Positions 44,334 to 53,142 of a DNA stretch of 64,000 nt are shown piece after piece. The DNA lies in contig JANQDY010000043.1 in the NCBI GenBank assembly GCA_028278625.1, forward strand, positions 9,766 through 73,765, given 5' to 3'. The notes below the pieces were generated by a model. The model saw nothing but the letters and a program-made list of their open reading frames with translations, did no database searches and was not told the origin of the DNA. Made by a program: the position numbers and the translations under genes. The stretch comes from Thermodesulfobacteriota bacterium (lineage in GTDB: Bacteria; Desulfobacterota; DSM-4660; Desulfatiglandales; Desulfatiglandaceae). Within the stretch, counting starts at the first letter, position 1. Each line of letters starts with the position of its first letter.

Positions 44334-45208
44334 AGCTGGCCCTCCAACGCTGTTGTACCACGCCTATCTTCCTCAAACAATATGAGACCTCAACCAATGC
44401 GGTCCTGGAGAAGCTCGGAATACAACTGACGGATAAGGCACTCAATTGCTGCGGTTATCCCTTGAAGAACTACAACCACAAGGCTTATGTGCTTGCTTCG
44501 GCCAGGAACCTCTCCATTGCGGAGAAGCGCAAGGTGGACATTATGACCTTCTGCAACTGCTGCTATGGCACCCTGAAAGAGGTGAATCAATTGCTCAGGT
44601 CGGACCCAACCCTCAAAGCTGAAATCAACGACAAGCTTGAAAAGGAATCACTGAAGTATGAAGGCAACGTTGAAATTCAACACATCATGGAGATATTTTA
44701 CCATGCGGTGGGACCCGAACGGATAAGAGCGCGTATCATTAACCGGTTCAAAGGATTAAAGATCGCCGTCCACTATGGATGTCACATTTTGCGTCCCAGG
44801 GAACTGGTTCTCTTTGCCTGGCCGGGAACCGCCGCGGTGTTTGACGAACTGGTGGCCATGACAGGGGCGGACCTTGTTCCATGGCCTCTCCAATCGGAGT
44901 GTTGCGGTTCCCCCATGTGGGGCATCAATGATGCGCTTTCAGCGGCGTTGACCCGAAAAAAGATTGAAAACGCCAGAACATCAGGCGCCCATTATTTCTG
45001 TCTTGCCTGCTCCTATTGTCAGGTGCAGCTTGACCGGGTCCAGAAGCGCCTCCTGGATCAGGGAATCATCACGGATCCCGTGCCGTCCATACTCTTTACC
45101 CAGCTCCTGGGACTCTCAATGGGTATAGCACCGGACATCCTGGGCATCGGGGAAAACCAGATAGACATCTCGCCAATCCTTCAAAAACAGGCCGCAAGGT
45201 GGGTGTGA
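44330..45208 (+). CDS. HdrB-like subunit with two CCG domains
   Basis: 292 residues from ATG 44330, overlapping the upstream stop by 4 bases. Two cysteine-rich CCG domains: LNCCGYPLKNYN...CNCCYGTLKE and HYGCHILRP...SECCGSPMWG...CLACSYCQ. In HdrB these bind the non-cubane cluster that reduces a heterodisulfide. Together with the membrane subunit it forms an HdrDE-like two-gene unit; no HdrA (FAD) gene is present, so flavin bifurcation is not suggested. It would reduce a disulfide using quinol electrons or the reverse. Confidence 0.9.
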   Translation: MKLALQRCCTTPIFLKQYETSTNAVLEKLGIQLTDKALNCCGYPLKNYNHKAYVLASARNLSIAEKRKVDIMTFCNCCYGTLKEVNQLLRSDPTLKAEINDKLEKESLKYEGNVEIQHIMEIFYHAVGPERIRARIINRFKGLKIAVHYGCHILRPRELVLFAWPGTAAVFDELVAMTGADLVPWPLQSECCGSPMWGINDALSAALTRKKIENARTSGAHYFCLACSYCQVQLDRVQKRLLDQGIITDPVPSILFTQLLGLSMGIAPDILGIGENQIDISPILQKQAARWV

Positions 45209-45375
45209 TGCGGGCATCACCGGACACTGGAAAAGCGCTGCTACTGAACACGAATTTCATGGGAGACTGAAAACCATGGACGCCCCTGAATTCACGCATC
45301 CGAAGGTGCGCTTTAAATAAGCCGCCAGAAGACTTCCGGTGCGGGACCCACAAAGACGTTTTCCTGACGTTGCTT

Positions 45376-45804
45376 CTACAAAAGGAAGAGAACCGCCAAA
45401 AGTGCCAGAATGGCCGCTCCCAAAAGCAGTATCCATATGTTCACACCCTTTTTCGCTTTCGGGACGGCCTTTTTAGCAGTTGTTTGAGACGGTAAGCTTC
45501 TTATGTCATTTGGAGGAGGGGACCCGTCCTTCCGGGCCGCTGGCACTGTACCGGATCCTTTTTGGGGCTTCGGTGGCGGGGCCTCAATTTCTGGCATTAG
45601 GGATTCGGGTTCTTCAGGGGGCGGGAAAGCCGCTTTGGGAGAGGCCGCTTTTTCGGACGCATCAGAATCGAGAAAACTGAGGGCGTTTTCGATGTCCAGA
45701 CGGATCCCTTTTTCAGGCGGCTGCGCCACCTTCTCCTCTTTTCCGATCTCTTTTGATTTCTGATCAGACACGCTTTTTAAAACAGTCCCCAAAGATATTA
45801 ACAT
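45376..45804 (-). CDS. Tail-anchored protein of low complexity, unknown function
   Basis: 142 residues from ATG 45804; GTG twelve codons in is an alternative. Charged N-terminal half (PEKGIRLDIENALSFLD), a Pro/Lys-rich middle (EAPPPKPQKGSG), and a C-terminal transmembrane segment (NIWILLLGAAILALLAVLFLL split across the membrane) with no residues after it, so a tail anchor. Family not recognised. A decayed copy exists at 39586-41579. Expressed perhaps after the cupin gene, 100 bases downstream. Confidence 0.65.
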   Translation of the reverse strand: MLISLGTVLKSVSDQKSKEIGKEEKVAQPPEKGIRLDIENALSFLDSDASEKAASPKAAFPPPEEPESLMPEIEAPPPKPQKGSGTVPAARKDGSPPPNDIRSLPSQTTAKKAVPKAKKGVNIWILLLGAAILALLAVLFLL

Positions 45805-45903
45805 TCCGGCAGCAGAAAAATCAAAACGGCCATTGTTATGAAAATAGTTTTTGGGGACGGGTCATGTCAAATGGTTTTCACTTAAGGGACCGACGGGTGA
45901 CGG

Positions 45904-46221
45904 TTATATGGGAGGCGCGATGGTCACCAGCACGCGCATGGAACCGGTGGCCCGTATGCCGTGAGGTTCGCTGATGTCGCTGATGAGGACATCCCCGGCC
46001 CTGGCGGGCAAGGTCTCACCATCCTTAGCCAGAAAGAGTCCTTCACCTTCCATTACCAAAATGCTCAACTCTCCTTCAATGTCATGGGAATGGATGGGAA
46101 GTTCCTGTCCGGGTTTAAAATTGAAATTCAAAATTTTGAAATACGGGGAGTCGTGGACCAGAAGCCTGCTCATGTGAAGATCATTAAACCCGCTTTCTTT
46201 GAACACCTCGATTTTCTTCAT
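45904..46221 (-). CDS. Small cupin-domain protein
   Basis: 105 residues from ATG 46221 (AAAGGAG upstream). Single cupin_2 fold: metal motif 1 LPIHSHDIEGELSILVMEGEG, motif 2 ARAGDVLISDISEPHGI. A single metal-binding barrel, typical of redox- or metal-dependent small enzymes or sensors. It follows hcp with a terminator-like hairpin between, so expression may be attenuated. Confidence 0.9.
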   Translation of the reverse strand: MKKIEVFKESGFNDLHMSRLLVHDSPYFKILNFNFKPGQELPIHSHDIEGELSILVMEGEGLFLAKDGETLPARAGDVLISDISEPHGIRATGSMRVLVTIAPPI

Positions 46222-46239
46222 TATTGACTCCTTTAAACC

Positions 46240-46275
46240 AAAAGGCTGTACGGCCGCTCTCGCCGCCGCACAGCC
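46240..46275 (-). terminator. Terminator-like hairpin between hcp and the cupin gene
   Basis: Stem ggctgtacggc (46244-46254)/gccgcacagcc (46265-46275), 11 bp with one G-U, followed on the minus strand by TTTT (46243-46240). It starts 12 bases after the hcp stop. Confidence 0.7.
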
Positions 46276-46286
46276 CGCCATTGAGA

Positions 46287-47951
46287 TTAGTTTCCCGCCA
46301 TCATGGCCTGGACATCCCCGTCCACTTCGCCAGTTGGCTTTATGTCGAAGTTTTCCACCAGCACCTTCAGCACATTGGGGGAGACAAACGCCGGAAGGGT
46401 GGGCCCCAGCCGGATGCCTTTGACGCCCAGATGCAGAAGCGCCAGCAATACGGCGCAGGCTTTTTGTTCATACCAACCCACGTCAAAGGAAAGGGGCAGG
46501 TCATTGATGTGATCAAGCCCGAAAGCTTCCTTCAGTTTTAGTGCAATGAAGGCCAGGGAATAACAGTCATTGCACTGCCCCGCATCGAGAACGCGCGGGA
46601 TACCCCCAATATCACCCAAATCCAGTTTATTATAGCGGTATTTGGCGCATCCCGCCGTGAGGATGACCGTACCTTCGGGCAGTTGTTCGGCGACTTCCGT
46701 AAAATAGTTGCGCGTTTTGTGCCGCCCGTCACAGCCGGCCATGACCACGAACCGTTTAATGGCACCGCTTTTGACCGCATCGATGACCTTGTCTGCCAAT
46801 GCCAATACCTGATTGTGCGCGAAGCCCCCCACGATTTTTCCGGCTTCAATCTCCGTGGGCGAGGGCCGGGTCTTGGCAAGGGCGATGATTTCCGAAAAAT
46901 CCTTGACGCCCCCTTCGGTTCTCGCCGGAATATGCTTGGCCCCCGGATAGCCGGTAATGCCGGTGGTAAAGAGACGGTCCAGATAGGTATTCTCCTTTTT
47001 GAGGGGGATCAGACAGTTGGTGGTCAAGAGGATCGGTCCGTTAAAGGATTCAAACTCATCATTCTGACGCCACCATGAACCGCCGTAGTTCCCCACAAAG
47101 TGATCATATTTTTTGAATGCCGGGTAGAAATTGGCCGGCAGCATTTCACCATGGGTATACACATCCACACCCGTCCCCTCGGTCTGCTCCAGCAGCTCGG
47201 CCATATCTTTCAGATCGTGGCCGCTGATCAAGATGCCGGGATTTTGGCGAACACCGATATTGACCTCCGTGATTTCCGGATGACCATAGGTGGCTGTATT
47301 GGCTTCGTCCAACAGGGCCATGATGTTCACCGACATCTCTCCGCATTTGAGCACCAATGCGACCATGTCATCAACGCTCAGATCTTTTGTTGTGGAAGCC
47401 AATGCTTCCATCATGAACTGGTAAAAATCTTCATTTTCATAACCCAGCACCAGGGCATGATCCGCATAGGCGGCCACCCCTTTAAGACCGATGACAAGCA
47501 GTTCCCTCAAGGAACGCACATCTTCGTTTTCAGTTGAGAGTATTCCCACATCCTTGGCTTTGCTCTGATATGTGGATTCATCCAGTGAAGACCAGGTGGC
47601 GGCGTCCGGCAGTTCATCTGAAAATGCTTTGCCGTTCTTTTCCCGGTAAGCGGCTTCGAATCTCCCTTTGATACCATCCCGAACCCCTAACGCCTCCTTG
47701 ATTCGGGAAACAAACCACTCATCATCCCAGTTTACGTTGGTAATGGTGGAAAAAAGGCTTTCCGTCACAAATCTTGCGGTGGCATGATCCAGCACGCCCA
47801 GCGCAGCCGCTTTTTCTCCGTAAATGCCGATTCCTTTCAAAACATGGATCAACAGATCCTGCAGATTGGCGGTTTCCTCAGGTTTTCCACACATCCCCTT
47901 GATGGTGCACCCCTGGTTTTTGGCCGTTTCCTGACATTGAAAACAAAACAT
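46287..47951 (-). CDS. hcp: Hybrid cluster protein (hydroxylamine reductase-type, NO defence)
   Basis: 554 residues. Cys3, Cys6, Cys15 and Cys21 ([15 protein letters not shown], then GMCGK) form the anaerobe-type N-terminal cluster site. Ligands to the hybrid 4Fe-2S-2O cluster lie in [22 protein letters not shown] and GQCNDCYS in the expected order. Hcp reduces NO to N2O and hydroxylamine to ammonia; in anaerobes it protects against nitrosative stress. The length is canonical for class I. The promoter carries an HcpR-like box. A short partial copy lies at 41582. Confidence 0.97.
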   Translation of the reverse strand: MFCFQCQETAKNQGCTIKGMCGKPEETANLQDLLIHVLKGIGIYGEKAAALGVLDHATARFVTESLFSTITNVNWDDEWFVSRIKEALGVRDGIKGRFEAAYREKNGKAFSDELPDAATWSSLDESTYQSKAKDVGILSTENEDVRSLRELLVIGLKGVAAYADHALVLGYENEDFYQFMMEALASTTKDLSVDDMVALVLKCGEMSVNIMALLDEANTATYGHPEITEVNIGVRQNPGILISGHDLKDMAELLEQTEGTGVDVYTHGEMLPANFYPAFKKYDHFVGNYGGSWWRQNDEFESFNGPILLTTNCLIPLKKENTYLDRLFTTGITGYPGAKHIPARTEGGVKDFSEIIALAKTRPSPTEIEAGKIVGGFAHNQVLALADKVIDAVKSGAIKRFVVMAGCDGRHKTRNYFTEVAEQLPEGTVILTAGCAKYRYNKLDLGDIGGIPRVLDAGQCNDCYSLAFIALKLKEAFGLDHINDLPLSFDVGWYEQKACAVLLALLHLGVKGIRLGPTLPAFVSPNVLKVLVENFDIKPTGEVDGDVQAMMAGN

Positions 47952-48032
47952 GGCATTTCTCCTTTCCTTTTGACGGTAAGATTTTTATTGTTCATTCAAA
48001 GGAACCATTTGGTTTCTCCATGATTCGTCTCC

Positions 48033-48074
48033 AGCATATCGGTTCCATGCAGGCATTGCCTTGACCTAAGTCAA
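48033..48074 (-). promoter_or_regulatory. hcp promoter with HcpR-like palindrome
   Basis: ttgacctaagtcaa (48061-48074) is a CRP/FNR-type palindrome. On the minus strand a -10 TATGCT (48038-48033) places the start near 48026, which puts the box centre at -41.5, the class II activator position. The start codon is about 75 bases further. This strongly suggests HcpR control; HcpR regulation of hcp is known in sulfate reducers. Confidence 0.78.
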
Positions 48075-48161
48075 TCCCATCGATTTTTTTTGTCCTTTTC
48101 ACACTTTTTTCATCTGGCTGTCCCATTTCCATTCCGCATTCCACAATCCGCGCTTCAAAGA

Positions 48162-48974
48162 TCAACACCCTTCATCTTCCACTATTTTGAAATCCGTAAC
48201 AGCCTTCGGCGCTTCAGGCGCCGGTTTTTCCTGAGGCACCATGGCCTTTTCATGTTTTGGCGGCAAAGGTGCCGAAACCGGTTTCCGTTCATACCGTTCA
48301 TTTGGGTAACCCACCGCGAGGATCAGTCCCAGCAAGATGAGAATTCCGGCGGCGACCCTCTTCACCTTTTTGGACCCTTTCGGCAGTTCGTCCGGGTTTC
48401 CAAATTTTTTCTCCACAAGTTCCGCCACCCAGTATGCACCCAACGCCATCAAACAGATCAGAAGGGCCACCACACCGGGACCCAGGTGAAGAAAATCCGG
48501 CAATCGAACTTCCCCCATGCTGCCGGCTTCGTAAAAACCTTGAAGCACGGGGAAAAACTCCGCAAAAATGATCGACCCCAGCATCATGCCCACAATAAAG
48601 ATGAGACCGTCCAGTTTACCTGAGACAGTGGCCACAATGGAGGTGGTCGGACAGTATCCCCCCATGACGAATCCCACGCCCAGGATCAAGCCGCCGACAA
48701 TCTGAGGCCAGATATAGGTGGGCAGGATATAGATCCGGCCGAGATCGATCCAGCCGAACATGGAAAAATAGAGAAGCCCCAGAGCACACACCACAATGGC
48801 GGTAAACATCACCTTCAGAACCGCAAAATCTCTGAGATAGAAAATTGCCGTCAGTTTCCGGGCATCACCGAATCCCGCCCTTTCAAGGACAAAACCGAAG
48901 AAAAATCCTACCAGACCCGCAATTTGAAGACTGTAGGAAAAATCGAACCAACCGAATTTATAGAGCGGACCCAT
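48162..48974 (-). CDS. YeeE/YedE-type transporter, second half
   Basis: 270 residues from ATG 48974 (GGAG nine bases before). About six transmembrane helices; the Cys motif GGYCPTTSIVATVSG marks this as the second half of a YeeE/YedE (TsuA-like) thiosulfate/sulfur channel, which in other species is one protein. A C-terminal tail rich in Lys/Pro ends with EDEGC. It is coupled to the first-half gene (TAATG overlap). Thiosulfate or sulfide-related uptake is expected by family. Confidence 0.88.
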   Translation of the reverse strand: MGPLYKFGWFDFSYSLQIAGLVGFFFGFVLERAGFGDARKLTAIFYLRDFAVLKVMFTAIVVCALGLLYFSMFGWIDLGRIYILPTYIWPQIVGGLILGVGFVMGGYCPTTSIVATVSGKLDGLIFIVGMMLGSIIFAEFFPVLQGFYEAGSMGEVRLPDFLHLGPGVVALLICLMALGAYWVAELVEKKFGNPDELPKGSKKVKRVAAGILILLGLILAVGYPNERYERKPVSAPLPPKHEKAMVPQEKPAPEAPKAVTDFKIVEDEGC

Positions 48975-49483
48975 TATAACCACTCCTTTCTGAAGAAGTA
49001 GGCGGTTGCATAGGCACCCCCGAAAATACAGAACATGAACACCCAGGACCCAAAGGCCAGTTCAGAGGCGCCTGTAAGGGCCTGTCCACTGGTACATCCT
49101 CTTGCCAGGCGGGCTGCGAATCCGGAAAGAACGCCGCCGAACAAGGCAAGCCAAAGCCTGGCGGATGCGCCGATGGCCGGCCCTCGAACCACCTCTCCCT
49201 TGATGCGGCCCGAAATAAAAGCCGAAAAAAGGGCACCCATACCGGCACCCAGGCTTAGAAAGACCAGCCACGCCATGAGAGGGGAACGCCCCCCTCCGAA
49301 ATACTTGGCAAAATAGGGGTTGGCTTCCGTGTGCTCAGGCGCCACAAGTCCCAATACAAAAGTCCCTATCCTTGCAAAACTGGCAGAGGAACCGACGCCC
49401 CTGCCCATAGTATAGAAGGAAAAAAGCAGGACCAGTCCCAGGAAAACACCGATCACATAAGGGTTCGCGTACCGTTTATTCAT
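48974..49483 (-). CDS. YeeE/YedE-type transporter, first half
   Basis: 169 residues, four to five transmembrane helices, Cys motif ARGCTSGQALTGASELA. Forms the partner of the downstream half, the arrangement seen in many Proteobacteria. GGAAGAG before ATG 49483. Sits in the stress cluster, between the HEAT protein and hcp, which suggests sulfur import coupled to redox repair. Confidence 0.88.
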   Translation of the reverse strand: MNKRYANPYVIGVFLGLVLLFSFYTMGRGVGSSASFARIGTFVLGLVAPEHTEANPYFAKYFGGGRSPLMAWLVFLSLGAGMGALFSAFISGRIKGEVVRGPAIGASARLWLALFGGVLSGFAARLARGCTSGQALTGASELAFGSWVFMFCIFGGAYATAYFFRKEWL

Positions 49484-49496
49484 GGGGCTCTTCCTT

Positions 49497-50195
49497 TCAA
49501 TTAAGATCTGTTGGCGTATTCTTGTTCAGCTTCGATACGGCCTCTTTGGCCGTGCTCCCCACCAAACGTTCACTGCATTGCCGGGCGGAATAGGTCGCAT
49601 AGGGGGATTCATCTTTTATAAGCGGCTCAAGATACCTGATGTCCTCTGCGGTTCCCACCAGCCCCAGGATTCTGGCCGCATGCCCTCTGACGGCCGGATC
49701 CTCTGATACAAGGTAGCGGAGATAGCGGCTTTTGGAATCTTTCACCATTTGCGGCGACACCTCCGACAGTCTGGCGATCCCCCAAAGAAGCCCCCGCTGA
49801 AGCATGGGAAGCTCCAGGTAGTTGCCGTCTTTGTCGGCATAAGAAAGCAGAATGGACCCATATTCCCCTCTAAGCCCTTCATGGCGCGCCAGGATCTCCC
49901 CCATGGCTTCGGCTGATCCCCAACCAATGCCGCCCGATTCATCATTGAGATTCCACATGAGACGACGCATGACATCCCTGGCTGCTTCAAGATCTTCACC
50001 GGCAAGATCCGCAACAAATATGCCCATTAATGTGACCGCCCGCCACTTGGTGGTGTCATCCTGGCTGTAGAGGAAAGAAAAAAGTGCGTTGATGATTTTT
50101 TTGGGGGAGTGACGCTTTAATTCGTGCGAAACGGTCTCACCGTCCGTTGCGGAAAGGATTCCCCGCATCGCCTGTCTGCTGATACGTCCTCTCAA
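49497..50195 (-). CDS. HEAT-repeat protein, DVU0298 family
   Basis: 232 residues. Helical HEAT-like repeats: WRAVTLMGIFVADLA, WGSAEAMGEILARH, MLQRGLLWGIARL, VRGHAARILGLVG. Resembles DVU0298-type proteins of sulfate reducers, whose function is unknown. The start is uncertain: TTG at 50195 (used) or ATG at 50168. It ends 14 bases before the transporter gene pair, so probably operonic. Confidence 0.8.
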   Translation of the reverse strand: MRGRISRQAMRGILSATDGETVSHELKRHSPKKIINALFSFLYSQDDTTKWRAVTLMGIFVADLAGEDLEAARDVMRRLMWNLNDESGGIGWGSAEAMGEILARHEGLRGEYGSILLSYADKDGNYLELPMLQRGLLWGIARLSEVSPQMVKDSKSRYLRYLVSEDPAVRGHAARILGLVGTAEDIRYLEPLIKDESPYATYSARQCSERLVGSTAKEAVSKLNKNTPTDLN

Positions 50196-50293
50196 AAGAC
50201 ATGCCTCTTTTCGCCGGAAGTCCTCGCAACAGGATCATACAAAGCCTGTTGCGAGGCGTCAAAATGACAATGATCCTACAGAGTATTAAAGAA

Positions 50294-50479
50294 CTAAGCA
50301 CCTGCTTCCAGAGTACATTGGGTAAAGTCGATTTTCTTACCGCATCCGGAGCATGAGTGCTCTTTATTGAACTCATCGGAAAAAATTTCCTTTTCCTTCC
50401 CGCACTCGGGACATTTGCAGGTAAACGATTTGAGATTTCTGGCCTGTTCGAAACCAGGGCAATGCTGGGGTGTTGACAT
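50294..50479 (-). CDS. Small zinc-ribbon protein
   Basis: 61 residues from the ATG at 50479, which lies six bases after AAAGGAG; an earlier ATG touches the ribosome site. Cysteines: HCPGFEQ, then CKCPECGKEKE and CSGCGKK, two CXXC knuckles fitting one zinc site. A common tiny protein beside rubrerythrin-type genes in sulfate reducers. Function unknown. Confidence 0.78.
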   Translation of the reverse strand: MSTPQHCPGFEQARNLKSFTCKCPECGKEKEIFSDEFNKEHSCSGCGKKIDFTQCTLEAGA

Positions 50480-50554
50480 TTCCATCTCCTTTCAGTCCGT
50501 CAGAATATTACGGACGCGCTATTCCTTGGTCCTGATGTTTCCCCTCTGGCCTCT

Positions 50555-50929
50555 TTAGGCTTTCCAAAGACCGTGGAGCGTGCAGTATTCCCTTGCCGTC
50601 ACCTGATCGGCCGTTACATTGAATGTGGCCAGAGGTGCATCACCGGGATTTAAAAACTGCCGATAGACCGATCCATCGGCAATGAGTTCAATCCATTCGA
50701 TGTAGTGTTTTTCATCCATGGGATGCGCCACTTCGCCCACCTTTACCGTTATGCCTTGGGCTGTTTTTTCGATCACCGGCACATGCTTTTCCTTGGCGGC
50801 ATCAACGGTGTTTTCCTTGAAGAGTTTCATGGGTTGGCCGCAACAGACCAGTTCACCTTCTCCGCCATGGAGCACTTCAACGATATTTCCGCACGCTTCA
50901 CATTTATAGACTTCCAATCTTTCAGCCAT
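50555..50929 (-). CDS. dfx: Desulfoferrodoxin (two-iron superoxide reductase)
   Basis: 124 residues. Center I: Cys10, Cys13, Cys29, Cys30 in the KCEACG and LVCCGQP motifs. Center II ligands His49 (EKHVPV), His69 (AHPM), His75 (KHYIEW), Cys116 and His119 (YCTLHGLW) are all in place; Lys48 is present too. It reduces superoxide to peroxide with electrons from rubredoxin. Both iron sites are complete, so this is the class I type. AAAAGGAGG upstream of ATG 50929. Confidence 0.98.
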   Translation of the reverse strand: MAERLEVYKCEACGNIVEVLHGGEGELVCCGQPMKLFKENTVDAAKEKHVPVIEKTAQGITVKVGEVAHPMDEKHYIEWIELIADGSVYRQFLNPGDAPLATFNVTADQVTAREYCTLHGLWKA

Positions 50930-50959
50930 CGTATCCTCCTTTTTGCTTTATTCCACTGC

Positions 50960-51532
50960 TTAGTAGTTTTCACCTAAAAGCTCAAAATGGGCCTGGGGAT
51001 GGGCACACGCCGGACAACTCTGCGGGGCTTCCTTCCCTTCGTGAAGATAACCGCAATTTCTGCACCGCCATACTTCTTCCGTATCCCGTTTAAATACCCG
51101 GTCGGCCTCAATGTTTGCGCTGAGATCGTTGTAACGTTTTTCATGCTGTTTTTCAGCCACCGCAATATTCATGAAGACATCCGCAATGGTGGCAAATCCC
51201 TCTTCACGGGCGATTCCTGCAAACTCCGGATACATCTCCGTATGTTCGTAATGTTCTCCTGCAGCCGATGCCTTCAGATTCTCAAGGGTACTGCCGATAA
51301 CACCAGCGGGAAATGCGGCGGAAATCTCTACCTCACCCCCTTCCAGAAACTTGAAAAGCCTTTTTGCGTGCTCCTTCTCCTGGTTTGCCGTCTCTTCAAA
51401 AATGTAGGAAATCTGCACAAATCCGTCTTTCTTGGCTTGACTGGCAAAATAGGTATAACGGTTCCTGGCCTGAGACTCGCCGGCAAATGCGGTTAACAGA
51501 TTCTTCTCCGTTTGACTCCCTTTTAGCTCCAT
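50960..51532 (-). CDS. rbr: Rubrerythrin
   Basis: 190 residues: a diiron four-helix bundle (SQARNRYTYFA, FEETANQEKEHAKRLFKFLE, IAREEGF, EKQHEKRY) and a C-terminal rubredoxin domain CRNCGYLHEG...CPACAHPQ. Peroxide reductase acting after desulfoferrodoxin. Start ATG 51532 with GGGAGG. 30 bases upstream of desulfoferrodoxin; the pair is a classic anaerobe O2-defence unit. Confidence 0.98.
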   Translation of the reverse strand: MELKGSQTEKNLLTAFAGESQARNRYTYFASQAKKDGFVQISYIFEETANQEKEHAKRLFKFLEGGEVEISAAFPAGVIGSTLENLKASAAGEHYEHTEMYPEFAGIAREEGFATIADVFMNIAVAEKQHEKRYNDLSANIEADRVFKRDTEEVWRCRNCGYLHEGKEAPQSCPACAHPQAHFELLGENY

Positions 51533-51586
51533 GCGTGTAATCCTCCCGTGTCTTTTAAATTTTTCGATTGTGGATCTCTAACCTGG

Positions 51587-51766
51587 TCATCCCAGAGGTT
51601 TGAACATCTTCTTTCCCGCACCGCAAATAGGACATTTCCAATCTTCCGGTAAGTCCTGAAAAAGGGTTCCCTTTGGGATCTTCCCTTTTCGATCACCCCT
51701 GTCAGGGTCATATATATATCCGCAGGTTGCCGTCTGGCACTGATACATCTCTTCGGGCGCTGCCAT
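51587..51766 (-). CDS. rub: Rubredoxin with CX4C N-terminal knuckle
   Basis: 59 residues, too short for a usual ORF cut-off. Iron ligands: Cys10 and Cys15 in YQCQTATCGY (CX4C instead of CX2C) and Cys45, Cys48 in WKCPICG. The remaining rubredoxin features (YIYDPDRGD, DLPEDW) are normal. The CX4C form is known from a second rubredoxin of some Desulfovibrio. It donates electrons to rubrerythrin and desulfoferrodoxin, which follow it. Confidence 0.93.
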   Translation of the reverse strand: MAAPEEMYQCQTATCGYIYDPDRGDRKGKIPKGTLFQDLPEDWKCPICGAGKKMFKPLG

Positions 51767-51778
51767 GGTCGGCTCTCC

Positions 51779-51955
51779 TTATTCTTCGGGTAAAGCGTAA
51801 TAGCATCTTTTCGGTGAAATTACCGATCCGGCTTTTTTCAATTTGCTGATCGCTTTTGAAACTTCCTTGCTCTCCACGCCGATCATGTCCGCCACTTCCC
51901 CGGGGCGAACCGGCTTTCCGGCCTTTTTCATTGCTTCAAGAATGTCTTTCTCCAT
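51779..51955 (-). CDS. Small winged-helix DNA-binding protein
   Basis: 58 residues, all one wHTH: DILEAMKKAGKPVRPGEVAD, then VESKEVSKAISKLKKAG and a short wing SPKRCYYALP. Resembles FeoC-like and small archaeal/deltaproteobacterial regulators. No cluster-binding Cys set (only one Cys). It ends 13 bases before rubredoxin and could control the stress operon. Confidence 0.8.
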   Translation of the reverse strand: MEKDILEAMKKAGKPVRPGEVADMIGVESKEVSKAISKLKKAGSVISPKRCYYALPEE

Positions 51956-51977
51956 TTTTCTCTCCCGAATCTTGATT

Positions 51978-52337
51978 TTATGCTACATCCAGCTCCTTTT
52001 TCAACCACAACTGCAATTCACCGTCCACGGCATATACGCCCTTGGCGCGTGGAATACCGTATTTGGTTTCCATTTGCAGTTCTTCGGGGACTTCGATCTT
52101 TGCCAGTTCAACAGCCCCCTCATAATCCCTTAGAACAAAATATATGGAAGGCGACTTTTCCCATGTATTCAACACAAAGTAATGGGTTTTGTCATCCTTG
52201 GATCGAACCATTTCATATCCTCTGCTCCAGTTATTACCCCATTCAAGATAAAGCCTGACGGCTTCCTCAGGGGTCATGCTCCAATCGATGGAATCAACAA
52301 GCGCCTTGTCCTGTTTAAGCTCTTCCAATCCAATCAT
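51978..52337 (-). CDS. DVU0772-family small protein
   Basis: 119 residues from ATG 52337 (AAAGGGGGTGG upstream; an upstream start would add nine residues). Sequence (SIDWSMTPEEAVRLYLEWGNN, YFVLNTWEKSPSIYFVLRDYE, YGIPRAKGVYAVDGELQLWL) matches DVU0772-type proteins. Function unknown; conserved among sulfate reducers next to oxygen-defence genes. Confidence 0.8.
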   Translation of the reverse strand: MIGLEELKQDKALVDSIDWSMTPEEAVRLYLEWGNNWSRGYEMVRSKDDKTHYFVLNTWEKSPSIYFVLRDYEGAVELAKIEVPEELQMETKYGIPRAKGVYAVDGELQLWLKKELDVA

Positions 52338-52395
52338 GGTTTTCCACCCCCTTTCATCCCCCATTCATCCTTGGCAAAATTCTTTTTTTTCCCGA

Positions 52396-52614
52396 TCATT
52401 CCTTGCCGGAATCCTCTTGCCACCACCCCTTTTTGATGTGGGCTTTCTTCTCTGCTTCTGCCAGTTTTCTAATTTTAAACGCAGAATCCCTCACAACACC
52501 GTACAGAACCCCACATCCATTGTCTTCTCTCACCATATCCCCTTCGTCGGCGATCTTCAGCATCTTCTCCGCAATAGAGATGGTGTTTTTGATTGTTTCA
52601 TCACACGGCCTCAT
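52396..52614 (-). CDS. Conserved small helical protein of Desulfobacterota
   Basis: 72 residues, RPCDETIKNTISIAEKMLKIA and DNGCGVLYGVVRDSAFKIRKL. Two Cys (3 or 4 and about 34). GGGGGT before ATG 52614. The family is recurrent in sulfate reducers, function unknown. First gene of the stress cluster as seen from its strand. Confidence 0.75.
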   Translation of the reverse strand: MRPCDETIKNTISIAEKMLKIADEGDMVREDNGCGVLYGVVRDSAFKIRKLAEAEKKAHIKKGWWQEDSGKE

Positions 52615-53021
52615 CCCGATACCCCCTGAAGGAAATAATGAAAAGTTTTAAAGCAGATTTCGTGCCAAAAAAGGCTTCCATGTTTGAAGGAGGTAACCCA
52701 CTACCATAATTGGTATTTTTCCGCTTCTGGCACAAGGAAGTGCCAAACATGAGCGCATTTGGCCGTTTCATGATACAACCCTGTCTCAAAAGGCCGTTCA
52801 GGGAAGTCTCACATGCGCCTATTTGCAGGACTTTTTTTAAAGAACGTCCCGTTAGAATCAGAGTGTGAATATTCTGATCCCCCAGAAACTCAATGGGGCC
52901 CGCCGTTTTTCCAGGCGGGTCCTTCGAGAACAATTTGAGGTTTCGGATAATTATGGTCGGAGGTCGGTGAAAATGGAGCAAACAGCAGCTGTCTCACATT
53001 GGATTATGACCCAAAAGTGTT
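52615..53021. other. Intergenic region, no gene supported
   Basis: About 400 bases without a convincing frame. Contains an inverted repeat tacca/tggta (52702-52706 and 52711-52715), and a GC hairpin cccgcc/ggcggg (near 52899-52918). Presumably the promoter for the stress cluster lies here; no clear -35/-10 was identified. Confidence 0.4.
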
Positions 53022-53137
53022 TCATGATACATTGTCTTTGGCTTCAACGGGCCATCCACCGCCCAGGACTTTATGGAGCCGGATCATATTCAACACCACA
53101 TTATCCGTGCTGAAAAGGACTCGGAGCCGATTGTGGA
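53022..53137 (-). pseudogene. Orphan 3' fragment of an outer-membrane efflux (OMF) gene
   Basis: Encodes TDNVVLNMIRLHKVLGGGWPVEAK then TGA (53024-53022), similar to the C-terminal TDVVLNLVRLYKALGGGWDVPEA of the adjacent intact gene. No start of its own. Evidence for an ancestral tandem duplication that decayed. Confidence 0.8.
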
Positions 53138-53142
53138 GCCTG

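Noticed and set aside
52601..52981. 126-codon frame on the minus strand
   Set aside because: Overlaps the supported 72-residue gene start and has no recognisable domain or ribosome site.
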